Shown piece by piece: positions 1 through 8,403 of a DNA stretch of 34,276 nucleotides. Position 1 is the stretch's first letter. Each line of letters starts with the position of its first letter. The translations under genes and the position numbers were made by a program. The stretch is from Bacteroidota bacterium. Its GTDB lineage: Bacteria; Bacteroidota; Bacteroidia; Cytophagales; Cytophagaceae. The notes below the pieces were generated by a model that was given only the letters and a program-made list of their open reading frames with translations, had not been told where the DNA came from and made no database searches. Where the stretch lies: contig JAEVZS010000025.1 of the NCBI GenBank assembly GCA_023392125.1, positions 1-34,276 on the forward strand. The letters run 5' to 3'.

Positions 1-2
1 TC

Positions 3-788
3 GCTTTTCTGATCAACAATACCCTTGTGCACACTGGATACACAGATCCTTATACTTTCTGGTGGCATACTGCGGTAATCGGAAGCTATACCCTGGTCGC
101 TATAGTCTATGATGATTCGCTGGCAACAGGGACGGATACAGTTTTCATTAATGTTATGCCGCCCGGAACGATTTACATAACAGGATTTACTCTTATCAAT
201 ACTAATACCAGTCTTCCGGTCAACGGCTTTGATCCGATTCCGGACAGTGCTGTTATCAACCGGGCTGTCACGGGAGACAATCTGAATATCCGAGCCAATG
301 TCAATCAACCAGTCGGTAGTATTCGATTTGACCTGAACGAGGTAGAACGACGAATAGAAAGCCAGGCTCCCTATGCCATGACGGGAGATAATTCCGGAAT
401 TTATAATTCATGGACTCCGGCGGTGGGTGCCTATACTGTAAAAGGATATGCCTACTCCTTAACCAATGGTCAAGGCTCTTTGCTTGATACATTGTCCGTA
501 CGATTCACGGTAATCAATGAAACCCCACCTTCACTGCGCTCTTCTGCCTTATATCGTCAGCTCTATCCCAATCCGGCCAACAGCGAACTGACTATCCATA
601 TTGATGAATCCGAAGTCATAAAAGAAGTTCATCTGATTACTCCTGTCGGGCGCAAGTATACACCCGAGCTGCGACAAATAAACAGGAATGTGGTAAAGGT
701 TGATACAGAACAACTTTATCCGGGTATTTATCATATCGAAATTGTGACAGAAAACGGCCGTACGTGTACGGAAGCGTTTCGCAAGTAA
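3..788 (+). CDS. C-terminal part of a large T9SS-secreted surface protein (partial at left edge)
   Basis: The frame is open to the left edge, so this is only the C-terminal part of a longer protein; the GTG at 27 is not a credible start. Visible are the end of an Ig-like beta domain (YDDSLATGTDTVFINV) and a second beta-sandwich repeat containing NLNIRANVNQPVGSIRF and the APYAMTGDN / WTPAVGAYTV pattern. I recognise that repeat from large adhesin-like T9SS substrates. The last 80 residues or so are a type A T9SS sorting domain (LYPNPANSELTIHI, then LYPGIYHIEIV). The protein should cross the outer membrane by T9SS and end up at the cell surface or outside. The stop at 786-788 is followed 12 bp later by a strong terminator. 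The overall function is unknown. Confidence 0.85.
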   Translation, partial: AFLINNTLVHTGYTDPYTFWWHTAVIGSYTLVAIVYDDSLATGTDTVFINVMPPGTIYITGFTLINTNTSLPVNGFDPIPDSAVINRAVTGDNLNIRANVNQPVGSIRFDLNEVERRIESQAPYAMTGDNSGIYNSWTPAVGAYTVKGYAYSLTNGQGSLLDTLSVRFTVINETPPSLRSSALYRQLYPNPANSELTIHIDESEVIKEVHLITPVGRKYTPELRQINRNVVKVDTEQLYPGIYHIEIVTENGRTCTEAFRK

Positions 789-800
789 ATAATGTCTTCT

Positions 801-832
801 ACGTCCATATTCAGAGAATATGGACGTTTTTC
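801..832 (+). terminator. Intrinsic terminator of the T9SS surface protein gene
   Basis: The perfect 12-bp arms ACGTCCATATTC (801-812) and GAATATGGACGT (816-827) enclose a 3-nt loop and are followed by a T-run. It starts 12 nt after the stop codon of the upstream gene. Confidence 0.9.
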
Positions 833-861
833 TATCCTTCATGGGCTTTCTCGCTGACTTT

Positions 862-949
862 ATGAATATTTCAACCTTGCCGTCAGGAATATACATCATC
901 CGGTTTAATCACAATGATCAATATCACAGAAAAAATAATCGTACCATAA
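862..949 (+). pseudogene. Remnant of a T9SS C-terminal sorting domain with a frameshift
   Basis: The translation MNISTLPSGIYIIRFNHND matches the last strands of a T9SS type A tail; compare SSLQSGIYIVNFQHEG in the gene at 1196. The expected ending is lost by a frameshift in the run of six A at 930-935. Removing one A gives HRKIIVP and a stop at 947-949, which is the usual length and style of such tails. The rest of the gene is absent: an intact terminator for the previous gene ends only 30 bp upstream. It keeps its own terminator at 961-1001, so it looks like the 3' end of a deleted T9SS gene. A sequencing error in the A-run could explain the frameshift, but not the missing body. Confidence 0.7.
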
Positions 950-960
950 ACCGGTTCTTA

Positions 961-1001
961 CAGTCCCGGGGCAGGTTACAGATCAATCGGGACTGTTTTT
1001 T
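961..1001 (+). terminator. Intrinsic terminator behind the T9SS tail remnant
   Basis: Arms CAGTCCCG (961-968) and CGGGACTG (988-995) are followed by six T. It sits 12 nt after the restored stop of the remnant, as in an intact gene end. Confidence 0.8.
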
Positions 1002-1195
1002 ATTCCATTCAGCTTATGGAAAGAGAGCTCTATTATAAAATATGGTTTCGGTGGCCGAAAAACTCCTGCGTCTCAACATCACAGACAACCACAACCATCC
1101 ACCATTTCTTAAAGTATTTATGCAACTTTTCTTTTCTATTTCATGCACCACCCTTAATTTTAATCCATTAAAACATTCTACATCAATAAATACAT

Positions 1196-2095
1196 ATGAA
1201 AAAAACTCTACTGATTTCAGGAGCTCTGTTTGCTTCTATCCTTACTTCTTCGGCACAAAGCCAGTTTCCTAACGGAGATTTTGAAGACTGGTCTACACTC
1301 GCTCCCTGCCCAAATATTGAATCACCCTCGGATTATATTACTGCGGATGTCATGAACTATTATTATACACTAGGAACCGGATTTGGATATTGTAATCCAA
1401 CCCCTTCAATAACCAAATCAACCGATGCACACAACGGAACGTATGCCATGCGTATGACTGCTCTACAGATATTTGGTAACACTGTCTCAAATGCCGTAAT
1501 GATTGGCAACGATATCGAAGCGGCTATCGAAGATGAAGCGCTTCAAAGCCTGCCTTTCACTGGCAGGCCTGTCAAATTAACCGGTTATTATAAATTTACT
1601 CAGGGAGGTTCGGATAAGATTTCCATGCAATTGTTTATAGCAAACGAAACAAAAGCCATAGCTTACGGAGAACTGGAAATCACATCGGGAACAAGTGAAT
1701 ACACAAAATTCGAAATTACTCTGGAGTATCTGTCAGAAGAAAATCCAACCGAACTGTCATTCGGAATCATCCTGAGAGATCCGGAATCTGACGAGGAGGC
1801 TAGCGCAGAATCTGTGTTCCTATTGGACAACCTGACTTTTGAGTACGATGATCCTGTTACTTCAACAAAGGATCTCCATGCTTCTGACCTGATCAATGTG
1901 TATGCTTCCGGCAATCAGCTTGTATTCTCCTCTTCTGTATCAGAAGTAACTATTTTAAGCAGTACCGGTGAACGTAAAATCACTGAAAAAGGCAACCTTA
2001 CTACTCTGAATGCTTCTTCATTGCAGTCTGGTATTTATATTGTTAATTTTCAGCACGAAGGCACCTATTACAGCAAAAAAATAGCTATCCGCTAA
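1196..2095 (+). CDS. Secreted T9SS protein, PCMD-like beta-sandwich
   Basis: 299 aa. The signal peptide is MKKTLLISGALFASILTSSA, with cleavage near residue 20-21. The mature protein opens with QFPNGDFEDW, the usual start of Bacteroidota jelly-roll domains of the putative carbohydrate metabolism (PCMD) or carbohydrate-binding type, and residues 25-220 look all-beta (YAMRMTAL, VKLTGYYKF, FLLDNLTFEY). The last 75 residues or so are a T9SS type A tail with the motifs VTILSSTGE and SLQSGIYIVNF, ending KKIAIR. The likely fate is the cell surface; the ligand is unknown. The ATG at 1196 is chosen because the signal peptide begins there. A near-consensus -7 box (TATTTATG, 115-122 after position 1000) and a small inverted repeat TTTCGG-TGG-CCGAAA (1046-1060) lie upstream. 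PCMD membership is by resemblance only. Confidence 0.85.
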   Translation: MKKTLLISGALFASILTSSAQSQFPNGDFEDWSTLAPCPNIESPSDYITADVMNYYYTLGTGFGYCNPTPSITKSTDAHNGTYAMRMTALQIFGNTVSNAVMIGNDIEAAIEDEALQSLPFTGRPVKLTGYYKFTQGGSDKISMQLFIANETKAIAYGELEITSGTSEYTKFEITLEYLSEENPTELSFGIILRDPESDEEASAESVFLLDNLTFEYDDPVTSTKDLHASDLINVYASGNQLVFSSSVSEVTILSSTGERKITEKGNLTTLNASSLQSGIYIVNFQHEGTYYSKKIAIR

Positions 2096-2106
2096 TTTTC
2101 ACTTCT

Positions 2107-2148
2107 ATCCATGGAATATTTCAAAGGAGTATTCCATGGATACTTTTC
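2107..2148 (+). terminator. Intrinsic terminator of the small T9SS gene
   Basis: Perfect 12-bp arms ATCCATGGAATA (2107-2118) and TATTCCATGGAT (2130-2141) are followed by ACTTTTCC. It starts 12 nt after the stop. It also contains the ATG at 2111, which shows that this ATG is not the start of the following ABC gene. Confidence 0.85.
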
Positions 2149-2253
2149 CAGCTTAAAAGCTTCCTTTACCCTGTTTATTGAACATACTCTTTCCGACAGA
2201 GTAATTCAGAATGATAAACAAAGCCAACCGAACTTTTTTCAGTCTTTTTTGCT

Positions 2254-2261
2254 TATCTTTG
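2254..2261 (+). promoter_or_regulatory. Bacteroidota-type -7 promoter element for the ABC-F gene
   Basis: TATCTTTG matches the Bacteroidota -7 consensus TAnnTTTG exactly, about 120 bp before the chosen ATG. The region upstream is T-rich, but no clean -33 TTTG at the right spacing was found. Confidence 0.5.
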
Positions 2262-2380
2262 CATTCTTACTAAGCAAAGTATCCAGGACTACTGTATGTA
2301 AAACTCACTTTCTTTCGAATATAAAACCGGACGCTCATCTGCGTCAGCGATTGTTCATTTTTGGAAAAGAAAGGAAGTAC

Positions 2381-3976
2381 ATGCTTGTTTTACAGAATCT
2401 CCGATATACCCATCCTGATAAGGATTTATTAGTAGACGATCTTCAACTGACTGTCAACCGTTATGACAAAACCGGTCTCATTGGTAATAATGGTTCCGGC
2501 AAATCCACGCTTCTCAGAATTATCGCCGGTGACCTGGCTCCTGTTTCAGGCACATTGAAAGTAGACGGTACTTTGTACTACGTACCACAAATTACGGATC
2601 CGTATAAGGATATCACTGTTGCCGGAGCCCTAAAAGTTTCCGACAAAATCAAAGCGATGCAGGAAATATTGAACGGCAACGCAACAGAAGAAAATCTGGA
2701 TATACTAAATAACGACTGGAATCTTGAAGAGCGCTGCCAGGAAGCGCTATCAGGCTGGAATCTGAATGGCCTTGATCTGAACACACCCATGGAGTCACTC
2801 AGCGGCGGACAAAAAACCAAGGTACTGCTGGCAGGTATCCGCATACATCAACCAGATCTGATATTACTGGATGAGCCCAGCAACCACCTGGATGCTCGCA
2901 GCCGGGATCAGCTTTATGATTATATACAATCAACCAATGATACACTGCTTGTAGTAAGTCATGACCGGAAACTGCTTAATCTGCTCTCAATAATATGTGA
3001 ACTGAGCAAACGCGGCCTCACACTATATGGTGGTAATTATGATTTCTATGCGGAACAGAAGAGCATGGAGTTAAATGCCCTGCACCATGATCTTAAAAGC
3101 AAGGAAAAAGCGCTGAAACAGGCCAGAGAGAAAGAACGAGAAACTATGGAAAGACAGCAAAAGCTGGATGCCCGTGGTAAAAAGAAGCAGGATAAAGCAG
3201 GCTTGCCTACTATTGTAAAAAACGCGTTTAAAAATAATGCCGAGCGCAGTACCGGACGAATAAAAGGAATCCACGGGGAAAAAATCAGTGAACTATCGGG
3301 GGATCTTCGTGAATTACGCTCTTCTTTACCGGATATTGATAAAATAAGGCTGGGTTTTGATGATTCGGGTCTTCACAAAGGGAAAGTACTGATCAACGCG
3401 CATGAAATCAACTTCCGCTATAGCAAGGATGTGGATGTGCTATGGAAACAATCGCTTAGCTTTCAAATAACCAGTGGAGATCGTTTTGCCATCACAGGCT
3501 CAAACGGCTCCGGAAAAACCACACTGCTTAATCTCATAATTGGCCGACTGGAGCCCTCTGCCGGAGAAATTTTCAGAGCTGGCAATACCTGGGCTTGCAT
3601 TGATCAGGAATATTCTCTGATTGATCCGCAACTTACCGTTTATGAACAGGCCCAATCCTTTAATGACGGCAAGCTTCAGGAACATGATGTAAAAATCCGG
3701 CTCAACCGGTTTCTGTTTTCCGGAACCTATTGGCACAAACCCTGCCATACCCTAAGCGGCGGAGAGAAAATGCGCCTGATTCTATGCTGCCTGATTATCC
3801 GCAATCAGGCTCCTGATCTGCTGATACTTGATGAACCTACCAACAATCTGGATATACAGAATATGGAAATCCTGACAGCAGCTGCCAATGAGTATAAAGG
3901 TACGTTACTGGTTATTTCGCATGATGATTATTTTCTGGAACAGGCGGGGGTAAACAAAGTCATCCAACTATCCTGA
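2381..3976 (+). CDS. ABC-F family ATPase (duplicated ATP-binding cassettes, no membrane domain)
   Basis: 531 aa from the ATG at 2381. An AAGGAAG Shine-Dalgarno-like sequence precedes it and the first residues MLVLQNLRYTHPD are a normal ABC-F start. The frame is open back to an ATG at 2111, but that lies in the previous gene's terminator. Cassette 1 has Walker A GNNGSGKST (35-43), signature LSGGQ (140-144) and Walker B LILLDEP (DE 164-165). Cassette 2 has Walker A GSNGSGKTT (373-381), signature LSGGE (458-462) and Walker B LLILDEP (DE 484-485). A charged, Lys/Glu/Gln-rich linker of about 100 residues joins them. ABC-F proteins are soluble and act on the ribosome as translation factors or antibiotic-protection factors; the subclass cannot be told here. 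The gene is monocistronic and convergent with the next gene. Confidence 0.9.
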   Translation: MLVLQNLRYTHPDKDLLVDDLQLTVNRYDKTGLIGNNGSGKSTLLRIIAGDLAPVSGTLKVDGTLYYVPQITDPYKDITVAGALKVSDKIKAMQEILNGNATEENLDILNNDWNLEERCQEALSGWNLNGLDLNTPMESLSGGQKTKVLLAGIRIHQPDLILLDEPSNHLDARSRDQLYDYIQSTNDTLLVVSHDRKLLNLLSIICELSKRGLTLYGGNYDFYAEQKSMELNALHHDLKSKEKALKQAREKERETMERQQKLDARGKKKQDKAGLPTIVKNAFKNNAERSTGRIKGIHGEKISELSGDLRELRSSLPDIDKIRLGFDDSGLHKGKVLINAHEINFRYSKDVDVLWKQSLSFQITSGDRFAITGSNGSGKTTLLNLIIGRLEPSAGEIFRAGNTWACIDQEYSLIDPQLTVYEQAQSFNDGKLQEHDVKIRLNRFLFSGTYWHKPCHTLSGGEKMRLILCCLIIRNQAPDLLILDEPTNNLDIQNMEILTAAANEYKGTLLVISHDDYFLEQAGVNKVIQLS

Positions 3977-4055
3977 GATAACTATAAAATAACTGACAAT
4001 GAATAAAATATCATAGCACATCGTTGACTATCTCTGTCAATTTAAAACATGATTA

Positions 4056-4979
4056 CTATCTCCCCACAATCTGTCTCATCGCCGCATGAATAGTGGGAAA
4101 ATGAAAATTCATCTGTTTTTCTCCCAGGATTTCTGATACTACCCTGCGCCCGCCCAGAACGAGGCCGGCTTCTTTGCCTATCAGCAAACCTCCTGTTTTC
4201 AGAAGCCAGGCAGGAGTCGGGAGGCCATAGTATATACCGGTTGCTTTCCGGATAGCACGCATAAACTCCCGGTTAGTGACAGGATTCGGAGCCACAATAT
4301 TGACGGCACCATTTATACCGGAATCATCATCTATCCTATCCAACGCCTGCAAAAAATCTGTGATATGAATCCAGCTTACATATTGGTTACCATTGCCGAT
4401 CCGGCCGCCCACACCATAGCGGGCCATTGTTATAAATGGTTGCAGCACCCAGGCATTACGGTCAAAAACCAGCCCGATACGTAATACTACCTTTCTGGTC
4501 CGGGGTGTATCTGCTAACCGGAACGCTTCTTCCCATAGTTTGCATACTTCGGCAGAGAAACCGCTTCCCAAGGGGCTTTTTTCGTTTATCAGCGAACTTC
4601 CGGTATCACCATAGATCGCGGCGGAACCCGCATTCAGCCACAAACGGGGTGGCTGTTCCAGCTTATTGATTGTCTCTCCCAGCACCGTAGTAGCATTCGT
4701 TCTGGATTCGATGATTTCTTTCTTGTTTTTCTCCGTATAACGACAATCAACTGATTTACCTACCATATTAATAATCAGGTCAGCCCCTTCCAGTTCTTCG
4801 CCCCAGTCTCCCGGAGAGCAGTTGTCCCAATGAATGTAGCGTACAGAATCACGAACCCCACTCGCTCCTCTGGTCAGCACAACAATCTCATGATCTTTTG
4901 CACGATAATGAGCAATAAGCCTGCTTCCAAGATATCCTGAACCTCCGGCCAGTACTATTTTTCGTTTTTTATCCTTCAT
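4056..4979 (-). CDS. TIGR01777-family NAD(P)-dependent epimerase-like protein
   Basis: 307 aa, the normal length of the family (YfcH/SDR39U1-like extended SDR). The Rossmann glycine motif GGSGYLG is near residues 12-18. Family hallmarks are visible: DLIINMVGKSV, RTNATTVLGETI, GSAAIYGDTG, WEEAF, VVLRIGLVF and YVSWIHITDF. The C-terminal DUF1731-like end contains LVLGGRRVVSEILGEKQMNF. The family binds NAD(P)H, but its reaction is not known. It is the last gene of the SAM-riboswitch operon, starting 18 nt after the hydroxylase gene. The ATG at 4979 directly precedes the Rossmann strand, so the start is secure. No terminator was found between it and the converging ABC-F gene. Confidence 0.9.
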   Translation of the reverse strand: MKDKKRKIVLAGGSGYLGSRLIAHYRAKDHEIVVLTRGASGVRDSVRYIHWDNCSPGDWGEELEGADLIINMVGKSVDCRYTEKNKKEIIESRTNATTVLGETINKLEQPPRLWLNAGSAAIYGDTGSSLINEKSPLGSGFSAEVCKLWEEAFRLADTPRTRKVVLRIGLVFDRNAWVLQPFITMARYGVGGRIGNGNQYVSWIHITDFLQALDRIDDDSGINGAVNIVAPNPVTNREFMRAIRKATGIYYGLPTPAWLLKTGGLLIGKEAGLVLGGRRVVSEILGEKQMNFHFPTIHAAMRQIVGR

Positions 4980-4997
4980 GAAAATTCTCTTTAAGTT

Positions 4998-6230
4998 TCA
5001 GGCTGAAAGCCCCGGACGGAAAATATATAAAATAAGCGTTTTCCTGAAAAAACGAAAATAATACAGCAGCCAGACAAATGCCCCCAGTTCCAGAAGATAA
5101 AACCAGGTATGCTGATAGTATTGGCCCATAATAAAAAAACAGACTATCAGCCGGGCATATTCAAGATAAATAATCCATACGCGCTGTTCTATGATCGCAC
5201 AACTATTGATCAGCGTAAGCAGAATGAATAAGACCAGACATAGCTGTGTACCGGTTGCAAGCCGATCATGGATAAGACTGAGCAAAAAAAGCAAGCCCAG
5301 CACCAAAGCAATTTGCAGAATTACATATGTTCTAAGCTTCGGCTTAACTGCCATACTTTGCCGGACAGAGTTTTTCTGAATAGAAAACCTCTGTTCGAGC
5401 CGTTCTCTGAAAACTTCCGGAACAGTATCCGGTCGACGTAAAAAGACCATGATCTTATCTTTCCATCGTCTTTCTGCCTTTGCAGCTTCCCATAATTCGA
5501 GGTAATAATGGAAATGCTGCCACAAAAAGCTATGGCTACGGAGCGGTGCCGTCAGACCATAAACAGGCTCCTCCTTTTCTTCGGCAAATGTTCCGAATAA
5601 TTTATCCCAGATGATGAATATGCTCCCGTAATTTTTGTCAAGATACTGCTCATTGGAAGCATGATGCACCCGATGATGCGAAGGGGTAACAAAGAGATAT
5701 TCCAGCCAGCCCAGCTTGCCTACCAGTCTGGTATGCACGAAAAAAGGATAAAGACCATGCGCCAGCAGAACCAACGTAACCATGGGTGCAGAAAATCCAA
5801 TCAGTGGCAGCAGGGACCAGAAAAAAAGCCGGAGAAAAGACTGAAACATAGTTATCCGTGCGGAAACGGTAAAGTTAAAATCTTCACTCTGATGATGCAC
5901 AATATGCGCAGCCCAGAACAAATTGATTTCGTGACCAAAACGATGATACCAGTACCAGAGAAAATCGGTAACAATCAGAAGTACCAGGTATGTAAATACG
6001 GAAGCAGAAATATCAAAAAGTCCGTAGTTCCGGTGGATATAATCAAAAACAGCATAGAAGACGCCTGCCAGAAATACTTCTGACAGGCGCTCTGCAATAC
6101 CAATACTGATATTGGCAATAGACGAATTGAAGTGAAAATAGGTTTTGTCTTTCCATTTGGCAATACGGTACTCCAGCCACATGAGCAGCAGAAAACCCGG
6201 CAGAGCCAATGCGACCAGCAGCGTGTTCAT
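4998..6230 (-). CDS. Sterol-desaturase / alkylglycerol-monooxygenase-like di-iron membrane hydroxylase
   Basis: 410 aa integral membrane protein. The eight-histidine di-iron signature of the fatty acid hydroxylase superfamily is present: HRFGH (96-100), HIVHH (109-113) and HHRVHH (185-190), with further His at 158 and 166. Several hydrophobic segments precede and follow it. A C-terminal extension of about 120 residues holds more membrane segments, which together with the length resembles alkylglycerol monooxygenase (AGMO/TMEM195) rather than the shorter sterol desaturases. Family enzymes use O2 to hydroxylate or desaturate lipid substrates in the membrane. The substrate here is not known. Third gene of the SAM-riboswitch operon, 42 nt after the hydrolase gene and 18 nt before the epimerase-like gene. 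Confidence 0.88.
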   Translation of the reverse strand: MNTLLVALALPGFLLLMWLEYRIAKWKDKTYFHFNSSIANISIGIAERLSEVFLAGVFYAVFDYIHRNYGLFDISASVFTYLVLLIVTDFLWYWYHRFGHEINLFWAAHIVHHQSEDFNFTVSARITMFQSFLRLFFWSLLPLIGFSAPMVTLVLLAHGLYPFFVHTRLVGKLGWLEYLFVTPSHHRVHHASNEQYLDKNYGSIFIIWDKLFGTFAEEKEEPVYGLTAPLRSHSFLWQHFHYYLELWEAAKAERRWKDKIMVFLRRPDTVPEVFRERLEQRFSIQKNSVRQSMAVKPKLRTYVILQIALVLGLLFLLSLIHDRLATGTQLCLVLFILLTLINSCAIIEQRVWIIYLEYARLIVCFFIMGQYYQHTWFYLLELGAFVWLLYYFRFFRKTLILYIFRPGLSA

Positions 6231-6272
6231 ACCCGAAAAAAATTGAGTGAATAATACCTGCTCTGCAACGGA

Positions 6273-7094
6273 TCAGGCGATCTGTCGCTGATCCTGATTT
6301 TCAGCTGAGGTTTCTTCGTTTGTTCTGATAAGGTACTGACTAAGAATCCGGTTGAATTCATCCGGTTGCTCCATCATGGGCGCATGGCCGCAGTGATCGA
6401 TGATATGTAACTCGATTTTTCCGCCAAGGGCTTCCAGAAACTGATAGGCCACTCCTACCGGAGTCACTTTATCCTGTTTGCCCCAGATCAGTAAGGTCGG
6501 TGTAGTGATCTTACCCAGGTCTTTGCCAACATGATGCCTGTTGGCTGCCTTGGCCGCCTTTAGTATACCTATGGACTTTCTCAGGTCATTAACCGCCGCA
6601 TATACATCATCGATCAGCTGTGAGGATACTACATTCTGATTGTAAAAGGTGTAACGTACTTTTTCAGATATATAGTCAAAATTACCCCGCTTGGGATAGC
6701 TTACTCCCAGATTGCTTTCAAAAAGCCCGGAGCTGCCTGTCAGAACCAGATGCTTTACCCGGTCCGGATGCGCCAGTGTGTAAAGAATGGCCAGATGACC
6801 GCCAAGAGAGTTACCAACAAGAACAATATCCTGCAACCTCAGATGCTTTACAAGCGCATGTACATAATCCGCGAGTCCGTTCAGAACATCTTTTCTAAAC
6901 GATATGTCATAAATTGGTAATCTGGGGGCAATAACTCTGTAATTCTGCGCAAAATAAGCAATGGTTTCTGTCCAGTTGCTCAGGTTTCCCAAAAGTCCGT
7001 GTAGTAATAGCACAGGTTGCCCCTGGCCATGTTCGCTGTATTCGAGATGTATATTGTCCACCTGAGCGGTCTTAAATGTATTTTCCAAAATCAT
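6273..7094 (-). CDS. Alpha/beta hydrolase
   Basis: 273 aa, single-domain alpha/beta-hydrolase fold. The oxyanion-loop motif HGLLGN is at 32-37, the nucleophile elbow GNSLGG carries Ser96, the probable acid is Asp208 (WGKQDKVTP) and the general base is His237 (DHCGHAPMMEQP). There is no signal peptide, so it is probably cytoplasmic. It is much shorter than homoserine O-acetyltransferase MetX (about 350 aa) and I do not call it that, although its place after a MetY-like gene and a SAM riboswitch makes an acyl-homoserine-related substrate worth considering. It starts 27 nt after the MetY-like gene, so cotranscription is likely. The substrate is unknown. Confidence 0.88.
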   Translation of the reverse strand: MILENTFKTAQVDNIHLEYSEHGQGQPVLLLHGLLGNLSNWTETIAYFAQNYRVIAPRLPIYDISFRKDVLNGLADYVHALVKHLRLQDIVLVGNSLGGHLAILYTLAHPDRVKHLVLTGSSGLFESNLGVSYPKRGNFDYISEKVRYTFYNQNVVSSQLIDDVYAAVNDLRKSIGILKAAKAANRHHVGKDLGKITTPTLLIWGKQDKVTPVGVAYQFLEALGGKIELHIIDHCGHAPMMEQPDEFNRILSQYLIRTNEETSAENQDQRQIA

Positions 7095-7121
7095 AGTTGT
7101 ATCCGGCTTAAAAAGTACGAA

Positions 7122-8261
7122 TTAGTTCAGATGAGATTGCAGAAGCTGCTGTACAGCCGCCTCCAGCTGCAAGCGCTTTTTAAGCAACCGGCGGGATTCC
7201 AGTTCACCGGTAAGCTGAGCAAATACCCTCTCGAAATATCCAAGAATCTGGTTACTATGCTCCGACCGTATGATTACTTTAAACTCTTTCAGTTCATTGT
7301 CTGCATGGATATACAAGCCAGCCGGACGACCAGCGATGAAGAATGATCTTAACAGATTATGGCTAAAAGCGGTATATACCCTGAACTTCAATACTGAGCC
7401 ATATCCGCCCAAAAGACTTTCCTCCGCATTGTCAAAAGACAAGCTGGTTTTAAGTCCGGAATAATTTACATCAGCTATTTCACTTACCTGATTGAGCCAC
7501 TTAGCCAGCGTGAAGGTATTTTTTGCATATATCTGCTGTGCTTTTGCTTCCTTTTGAAGATGTACCGCGATGGCTTCCTCATCCAGTGGTATCAGAAAAG
7601 GCTGCTTTTTTACATGCGCTCTCTTTTGCTTCAGACGATCCAGCAAAGAAGATGAAGACAATCCATTCACATTATGAGGAACCAGGCCTTCAGCAATATA
7701 CGCTCCGATACCTGTTTTGGCATACAGGCTTTCTTCCGTATTGACCAGTACATAGTCAGCCTGTTTTGTCAAAGGACGCGCAATGCTGCCCAATCCTCCG
7801 GTTGTATTATCAAATACAACCCGTACTGATGCCGCATGAGCCTGAGAAATGATACGCTCATGATTTTCCACAGACAGTGTGTCCGAACCTATTGAAGCGA
7901 TATATATAAGGTCTATTTTTTCAGCACGGACAATTTCCTTCACTGAGGATTCCGCATACTCACCGGCATATATAATCTCTATATTAAATCGCTTATAAAC
8001 CGCAAGATCTTCCGCCCACACGGAAAGCGACTCATAACTAAGTATCCGGTAAGGCTTATTCTCCGCAAGCTGTCTGATCAGTGAAAAACGACCTGAACGA
8101 AATGATTTGGCAGCAAGTGCATTGTATCCGCCTTCCAGGTAAGCCAGTTGCTTTTCGAGGGTGGAAAGCTGATAGGATGAATCGTATATATTCAGTTCAC
8201 GAAGATCATTTGCCGGCTGCACGGTAAGGGCTATATATGGTGTTGCTATCTGAGTATTCAT
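7122..8261 (-). CDS. MetY-like PLP-fold protein lacking the catalytic lysine (probable pseudoenzyme)
   Basis: 379 aa, slightly shorter than O-acetylhomoserine sulfhydrylases (about 420-430). Cys/Met-metabolism fold-type I landmarks are recognisable: LEKQLAYLEGGYNALA (35-50), an SG-type phosphate-loop region (FRSGRFS, 54-60), the cofactor-pyridine aspartate in VVFDNT (Asp151) and a C-terminal GGYGSVLKFRV. The Schiff-base region is degenerate: where active enzymes read roughly VVHSATK followed by a glycine-rich stretch, this protein reads VLVNTEESLYAKTG, placing Glu176/Glu177 at the lysine position. It is the first gene behind the SAM-I riboswitch, so expression should fall when S-adenosylmethionine is high. 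It may be a regulatory or partner subunit, or a decayed paralog; the intact frame and operon position argue against simple decay. The homology is by eye. Confidence 0.75.
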   Translation of the reverse strand: MNTQIATPYIALTVQPANDLRELNIYDSSYQLSTLEKQLAYLEGGYNALAAKSFRSGRFSLIRQLAENKPYRILSYESLSVWAEDLAVYKRFNIEIIYAGEYAESSVKEIVRAEKIDLIYIASIGSDTLSVENHERIISQAHAASVRVVFDNTTGGLGSIARPLTKQADYVLVNTEESLYAKTGIGAYIAEGLVPHNVNGLSSSSLLDRLKQKRAHVKKQPFLIPLDEEAIAVHLQKEAKAQQIYAKNTFTLAKWLNQVSEIADVNYSGLKTSLSFDNAEESLLGGYGSVLKFRVYTAFSHNLLRSFFIAGRPAGLYIHADNELKEFKVIIRSEHSNQILGYFERVFAQLTGELESRRLLKKRLQLEAAVQQLLQSHLN

Positions 8262-8403
8262 GTTGGTTACAATTTATTGAGTGAATGAATGGCAGGAAAT
8301 AAAGTATGTTTGTCCCGATCCTATCGGGAAGGCGGGTATTAACTCAGCAACAACAACCTGAGGCAATTTTGTAAAATATGAAATGAATCTGCATAATGTC
8401 GGT
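8262..8403 (-). other. Leader between SAM aptamer and the MetY-like gene (possible expression platform)
   Basis: This 142-nt untranslated stretch holds two small hairpins on the minus strand: CTCAG/CTGAG (about 8342-8361) and the perfect 7-bp TCCCGAT-CCT-ATCGGGA (8313-8329). No T-run follows either, so no transcription terminator is evident, and the switching mechanism cannot be assigned. The second hairpin resembles a common dispersed Bacteroidota sequence and may be unrelated to the riboswitch. Confidence 0.4.

Noticed and set aside
820..1038. 72-codon plus-strand ORF
   Set aside because: Its ATG lies inside the terminator stem of the previous gene and it has no ribosome-binding site; only the T9SS-like part from 862 is meaningful, as a remnant.
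2111..2380. 90-codon N-terminal extension of the ABC-F protein
   Set aside because: The ATG at 2111 is in a terminator hairpin, the extension contains a promoter-like sequence and does not resemble ABC-F proteins; a Shine-Dalgarno-like AAGGAAG precedes the ATG at 2381.
6273..7094. Homoserine O-acetyltransferase (metX)
   Set aside because: The context next to a MetY-like gene suggested it, but the protein is about 80 residues too short and lacks the larger lid typical of MetX.
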